From positions 1 to 16,153 of the forward strand of contig DAINCF010000114.1 in NCBI GenBank assembly GCA_036732565.1: a stretch of 16,153 bases of DNA, read 5' to 3'. Shown here piece after piece: positions 12,999 to 16,153 of the stretch (its first letter is position 1; every line of letters begins with the position of its first letter). Source of the stretch: JAIVJN01 sp036732565 (lineage in GTDB: Bacteria > Acidobacteriota > Vicinamibacteria > Vicinamibacterales > UBA2999). The notes beneath the pieces were generated by a model, which saw only the letters and a program-made list of their open reading frames with translations, did no database searches and was not told the origin of the DNA. Position numbers and translations under genes: made by a program.

Positions 12999-13406
12999 GT
13001 GGCTGTCGGTTCGCCGTACCGCCGGCTGTTGATCGCGCGCGATCTCTTGCGCGAGCGCTATCACGAACCGCTGCCGCTGCGCGAGCTGGCCCAGGCGGCG
13101 GGACTCTCTGAGTTCCATTTCCTGCGCTCGTATCGAGCGGCGTTCGGCGAGACGCCGCATCAGCATTTCACTCGCCTGCGCCTCGAGCGCGCGAAGCGCG
13201 AGCTGGCACGGGGCGCCGCCGTGACCGACGTGTGCTTCGATGTCGGGTACTCGTCGCTCGGCTCTTTCTCGTCGAAGTTCGCGCGCGCGACCGGGCAATC
13301 GCCGCGCGCGTGGCAGCGGGACGTACGCGCCCTGATTTTGGTACCAGCTCATCTACCGTTGCTCTACATCCCGAGCTGCTTCATCTCGCTCTACGCCGAT
13401 CCCTAG
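12999..13406 (+). CDS. Small AraC-family regulator, DNA-binding domain only
   Basis: 135 residues from a GTG start; TAGGA just upstream, overlapping the M28 stop, can serve as ribosome binding site. Two helix-turn-helix units make up nearly the whole protein. The first is at about 26-54 (LPLRELAQAAGLSEFHFLRS) and the second at about 72-106 (TDVCFDVGYSSLGSFSSKFA), with the AraC signature FxxxFxxxxGxSPxxW in the second. There is no ligand-binding or dimerisation domain; the C-terminal tail (LPLLYIPSCFISLY) is hydrophobic. It likely controls itself and the adjacent VOC gene, a common arrangement of such short AraC proteins, but no operator is identified. Confidence 0.85.
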   Translation: MAVGSPYRRLLIARDLLRERYHEPLPLRELAQAAGLSEFHFLRSYRAAFGETPHQHFTRLRLERAKRELARGAAVTDVCFDVGYSSLGSFSSKFARATGQSPRAWQRDVRALILVPAHLPLLYIPSCFISLYADP

Positions 13407-13454
13407 CAAGATCCGAGAAGTCTGGCGGCGCGCCCGCATGGTATTTGTGTGGGC

Positions 13455-13862
13455 ATGATCAAGCACATCGCGTTCACTACCGTGTGGGTCCTCGATCAGG
13501 ATCGAGCCAAGGACTTCTACGTCAATACGTTGGGCTTCGAGCTACGCAGCGACGAAAACCTGGGACCGTTTCGGTGGCTGACCGTGGCGCCCAAGGGGCA
13601 AGACATGGCGTTCGTGCTCTCGCCCGTGTCGATGCTTCAACATGCCGGTGCCGAGGCGGCCGCGGCGCTGCGTGGCCTCGTCGAGAAAGGGTTGCTCGGC
13701 CCCGGCGTGCTGACCACCGACGACATTCAGGCCACGTACGAAGAGCTCTCGAAGAAGGGCGTGAAGTTCGACCATCCGCCGAAGGAGAAACCCTACGGCA
13801 TCGAGACCACCATGCGAGACGACTCCGGTAATCCATTCAGCCTCGGTCAGCCGCGCAAGTAG
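13455..13862 (+). CDS. VOC (glyoxalase/bleomycin-resistance fold) protein
   Basis: 135 residues starting MIKHIAFTTVWVLDQDRAKD. The beta-alpha-beta-beta-beta module is clear: RAKDFYVNTLGFELRSDE in the first half, and ELSKKGVKFDHPPKEKPYGI followed by RDDSGNPFSL in the second. Metal-type positions are probably H4 and the Glu of GIETTMRD. The family includes glyoxalases, dioxygenases and antibiotic-binding proteins, so the substrate cannot be assigned. An in-frame GTG lies two codons upstream (13449); ATG 13455 is preferred because homology begins at MIKHI. No good ribosome binding site is visible for either. It is 48 bases after the AraC-type gene and 6 bases before the DUF998 gene. Confidence 0.88.
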   Translation: MIKHIAFTTVWVLDQDRAKDFYVNTLGFELRSDENLGPFRWLTVAPKGQDMAFVLSPVSMLQHAGAEAAAALRGLVEKGLLGPGVLTTDDIQATYEELSKKGVKFDHPPKEKPYGIETTMRDDSGNPFSLGQPRK

Positions 13863-13868
13863 ACCGGC

Positions 13869-14555
13869 ATGAGAGACCCACTACTGGTGTGCGGGGTGCT
13901 CGCTGGCCCGCTCTACGTGGTCGTCGGCGCCACTCAAGCCTTGACGCGCGAAGGCTTCGACATCCGCCGTCACGCGCTCAGCCTGCTGAGCAACGGGGAG
14001 CTCGGATGGATCCAGATCGCCAACTTCATCGCCAGTGGGCTGCTCGTGATCGCCGCCGCCGTTGGCATGCGGCGGGTGCTGGATCCTGGCCGCGGTGGGA
14101 CGTGGGGGCCTGTGCTGATCGGAACCTACGGAGCGAGCCTGATCGCCGCGGCCATCTTCGTTGCTGATCCGTCGTTTGGCTTCCCGCCGGGAACCCCTGA
14201 CGGTCCACCAACCACGATCAGCACCAGCGGCGTCCTGCACTTCGCTGCCGGTGGTGTCGGCTTCTTCGCGCTGATCGCCGGCTGCTTCGTGCTCGCGCGC
14301 CGCTTCTCCGCGGTCGACGAACGCGGATGGGCAATGTTCTCCATCGCAACCGGCGTGGTCTTCTTCGCCGCTTTCGCCGGCATCGCCTCGGGAGGTGGAG
14401 CACCGGTATTCAACATCGCGTTTGGCCTCGCGATCGTGCTCGTCTGGACCTGGCTGTCGGCCGTCTCGGCGCGGTTGATGTCTCCTCTACTTGCCCACGG
14501 CGACCACGTGGTCGTCGGCGCGAAGAATCAGACGCCCGCCGGCGATCGCCGGTGA
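13869..14555 (+). CDS. DUF998 family integral membrane protein
   Basis: 228 residues with six predicted membrane segments near 5-24, 46-68, 80-99, 120-145, 153-175 and 180-202. The pattern (GPLYVVVGATQALTREGFDI, HALSLLSNGELGWIQIANF, then GVLHFAAGGVGFF) matches DUF998, a six-helix family of unknown function. It starts six bases after the VOC stop, so the two are probably translated from one transcript. The last 22 or so residues (from about position 207) are hydrophilic and lie over the 3' end of the oppositely oriented PQQ-like gene, a 69-base tail-to-tail overlap. This suggests a C-terminal extension by loss of an earlier stop. Function is unknown. Confidence 0.8.
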   Translation: MRDPLLVCGVLAGPLYVVVGATQALTREGFDIRRHALSLLSNGELGWIQIANFIASGLLVIAAAVGMRRVLDPGRGGTWGPVLIGTYGASLIAAAIFVADPSFGFPPGTPDGPPTTISTSGVLHFAAGGVGFFALIAGCFVLARRFSAVDERGWAMFSIATGVVFFAAFAGIASGGGAPVFNIAFGLAIVLVWTWLSAVSARLMSPLLAHGDHVVVGAKNQTPAGDRR

Positions 14556-15815
14556 GGCCACGAAATGCCCCTCGAGCTGATTGCGCGCCAGCACTTTCGG
14601 CGTGCGACCGGCCTGCAACACGACGGTCTCACCTGACTCGCCGACGAGATACACCTTGCCGTCGCCGGCCACGGGCGACGCCGTGAACAGACCGCCGATA
14701 CGCTCTTGCCAGACGCGCTCGCCGTTACTCGGATCGATCGCGCTGACGATGCCCAGCTCGCCGGCCATGTACAGCAGGCCATCGTAGAGCAGCAACGACG
14801 GCACGTACGGTCCGCCGGTCGGCACGCGCCACTGCACGTGAGAGCTCGCAACGTTGCCGCGGCCGCCGAGCTTGATCGCCATGTACGGGCTGCTGCGATA
14901 GCCGCGCGTCATGTAGATCGTGTCACCTTGGGGAATCGCGACGGGAATCGGGAACCGGTTGGTCTCGTCGTATTGCCAGCGGCGCTCGCCCGTCGCGGGA
15001 TCCAGTCCCTCCACGCCCCGACTCGTGTTCACGATCAACTCGGGACCCGACGGGCCAGTGGCGATGACCGGCGTGCTGTACGAAGTGACCCCCGCCGGCC
15101 AGTCGACCTTCCACTTGTCGCGGCCGGTCCGCTTGTCCAGCGCGAGCAGATACGACGACTGTTCGTGCAAACACAGCAAGAGCACGGTGTCGCCGTACAG
15201 CATCGGCGAGCTCGCGTGTCCCCAGTTGATCTCGAACGCTGATTTCTCCTGGCCCAGGTGGCGTGCCCAGGCCGGTTTGCCGCTCGCGTCGAGCGCCACG
15301 ATCTGACCGGTGCCGAACCAGGCATAGACGCGCTCGCCATCAGTGACCGGACTCGGCGTCGCCAGGTTGTGCTTGTCGTGCACGCCGCGCAACGAGCCTT
15401 CGGCGGCGGTCTCGTGTTGCCAAACCCGGCGGCCGGTGGCGCGGTCCAGCGCGGTGACGAGGAACGCGACCTTGTCGCGCGACGCGGCCGTCCCGCTGGT
15501 CAAGGTGCTTTCGCCGGCTTTCGCGGCATCTGGTCCCTGGGCCAGCGTCGGATGGTTGCCGGATTGCCGCACGCCCCGTCCGGCCTGTGACGTCACGTAG
15601 ATGCGCTCGCCCCACACAATGGGCGATGACACCGCCGTGCCGTCGAGCGGCGTGCGCCAGGCGACGTTCTCGGTCTGGCTCCAGGTGGTCGGAAGTCCGG
15701 TCTCGCTGGAGGCGCCGGTCGACGATGGGCCGCGCCAATGCGGCCAATTGTCGGCCCCGACGGATGCACTGGCGCAAAGCAGGAGAGCAACGAGCGAAAG
15801 GGCGCGGAGCGGCAT
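14487..15815 (-). CDS. Exported PQQ-like beta-propeller repeat protein
   Basis: 442 residues. ATG 15815 gives a standard signal peptide (MPLRALSLVALLLCASASVGA); a TTG nine codons earlier is possible but adds nothing recognisable. The mature protein opens with DNWPHWRGPSSTG, typical of this exported family in Acidobacteriota and Planctomycetes. At least five propeller blades carry the A/G-x-D-x-x-(T/N)-G-x-x-x-W motif: TALDRATGRRVW, VALDASGKPAW, LALDKRTGRDKW, EGLDPATGERRW and SAIDPSNGERVW. The catalytic and calcium/PQQ ligands of true quinoprotein dehydrogenases are not evident, so this is likely a BamB-like scaffold or binding protein rather than an enzyme. Its 3' end overlaps the DUF998 gene. 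Confidence 0.87.
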   Translation of the reverse strand: MPLRALSLVALLLCASASVGADNWPHWRGPSSTGASSETGLPTTWSQTENVAWRTPLDGTAVSSPIVWGERIYVTSQAGRGVRQSGNHPTLAQGPDAAKAGESTLTSGTAASRDKVAFLVTALDRATGRRVWQHETAAEGSLRGVHDKHNLATPSPVTDGERVYAWFGTGQIVALDASGKPAWARHLGQEKSAFEINWGHASSPMLYGDTVLLLCLHEQSSYLLALDKRTGRDKWKVDWPAGVTSYSTPVIATGPSGPELIVNTSRGVEGLDPATGERRWQYDETNRFPIPVAIPQGDTIYMTRGYRSSPYMAIKLGGRGNVASSHVQWRVPTGGPYVPSLLLYDGLLYMAGELGIVSAIDPSNGERVWQERIGGLFTASPVAGDGKVYLVGESGETVVLQAGRTPKVLARNQLEGHFVASPAIAGGRLILRADDHVVAVGK

Positions 15816-15889
15816 GCCAGCAATACGCGCCAACCGGCCCAATCGTTTCGTGGATCGCGTGCGAACGGTTGCAGGGGCGGCGAACGGTC

Positions 15890-15906
15890 GTAGGGGCGGG
15901 TCGCAA
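15890..15906 (+). repeat. Half copy of the GTAGGGGCGG repeat
   Basis: GTAGGGGCGGGTCGC, lacking the inverted partner arm, lies 24 bases before the full palindrome at 15914. A further degenerate piece, GCAGGGGCGGCGAACG, is at 15871-15886. The three copies fill much of the 122-base spacer between the PQQ-like gene and the FAD-subunit gene. Confidence 0.65.
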
Positions 15907-15913
15907 AACGATC

Positions 15914-15941
15914 GTAGGGGCGGCTCGCGAGCCGCCCCTAC
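15914..15941. repeat. Perfect 28-bp palindrome providing a stop codon
   Basis: GTAGGGGCGGCTCG is followed by its exact reverse complement; it differs from the copy at 9180-9207 by one symmetrical base pair change per arm. The minus-strand TAG at 15940-15938 ends the FAD-subunit gene. Confidence 0.88.
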
Positions 15942-16153
15942 AGCGCGATAAGGTCCTGCCTGGCGATCTTGCGCCTGAGCTCGCGCGTGTCGTCGCCGCG
16001 CAGGTCACGTAACGCGTAGGTGACGAGCGCACGCGACATCTTCTTGCGCCACACCAGCTCGAAGTCGGTGTTATCCATCGGCTTCGCGATCACGAACGCG
16101 GCATCCGCCGCCTCGGCGATCGACTCGTCGGTGAGCGGGCGGCCGACGAGGGC
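15938..16153 (-). CDS. FAD-binding subunit of a xanthine/CO dehydrogenase-type molybdoenzyme, C-terminal 71 residues (cut by the right edge)
   Basis: The frame enters from the right edge as ALVGRPLTDESIAEAADAAF, continues VIAKPMDNTDFELVWRKKMS and ends RKIARQDLIAL. This resembles the C-terminal domain of CO dehydrogenase/xanthine dehydrogenase medium (FAD) subunits, which pass electrons from the molybdenum site through Fe-S clusters to FAD. The FAD-binding part itself is outside the window, as would be the usual neighbouring Fe-S and molybdopterin subunits. The stop codon lies inside the 28-bp palindrome. The assignment rests on a short fragment. Confidence 0.65.
   Translation of the reverse strand, partial: ALVGRPLTDESIAEAADAAFVIAKPMDNTDFELVWRKKMSRALVTYALRDLRGDDTRELRRKIARQDLIAL

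Overview
The window is a GC-rich, densely coding bacterial chromosome segment, probably from a soil Acidobacteriota of the Vicinamibacteria type. That placement is an inference. It rests on the gene content: exported peptidases and serine hydrolases, a PQQ-like propeller protein, a sigma factor with an acidobacterial-looking region 2, MscL with a zinc-ribbon tail, and several GC-rich palindromic repeats. No rRNA, tRNA, CRISPR array, transposase or phage gene is visible. No gap between genes exceeds 150 bases.

Layout. At the left edge a sigma-70-like gene (minus, cut by the edge) diverges from mscL (plus). Next comes a three-gene minus-strand cluster, read 7834 to 1120, of exported hydrolases. 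It holds a very unusual three-part protein (M14-like domain, GH88/GH105 domain, class A beta-lactamase-like domain), an M14 zinc carboxypeptidase and a class C-like serine hydrolase. Diverging from it is a Tat-exported FMN-dependent alpha-hydroxy-acid dehydrogenase (plus). This converges on a swivel-first aconitase-family enzyme (minus). Diverging from the aconitase is a plus-strand run: an exported M28 aminopeptidase, a small AraC-type regulator, a VOC/glyoxalase-fold protein and a DUF998 membrane protein, with small gaps. The right end has a PQQ-like beta-propeller protein (minus) and the last 71 codons of a xanthine/CO dehydrogenase-type FAD subunit (minus, cut by the edge).

Functional theme. 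Six of the thirteen genes encode exported proteins, five with Sec-type signals and one with a Tat-type signal. Four of these are hydrolases of peptide, amide, ester or glycosidic bonds. The cluster therefore looks like extracytoplasmic scavenging of peptide- and sugar-containing polymers, feeding periplasmic oxidation. This is inference from families and neighbourhood.

Structural theme. The intergenic DNA is full of palindromic repeats. A GTAGGGGCGG palindrome supplies the TAG stop codon of four different genes, including both genes of one convergent pair. A 116-bp inverted repeat with two 47-base arms fills most of the 145-bp divergent spacer between the aconitase and M28 genes. The M14 gene carries a coding 9-bp minisatellite and an in-frame copy of what looks like another dispersed repeat. 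The most notable protein observations are the three-domain fusion, the CxxCH motif in the exported flavin dehydrogenase, and the zinc-ribbon MscL.
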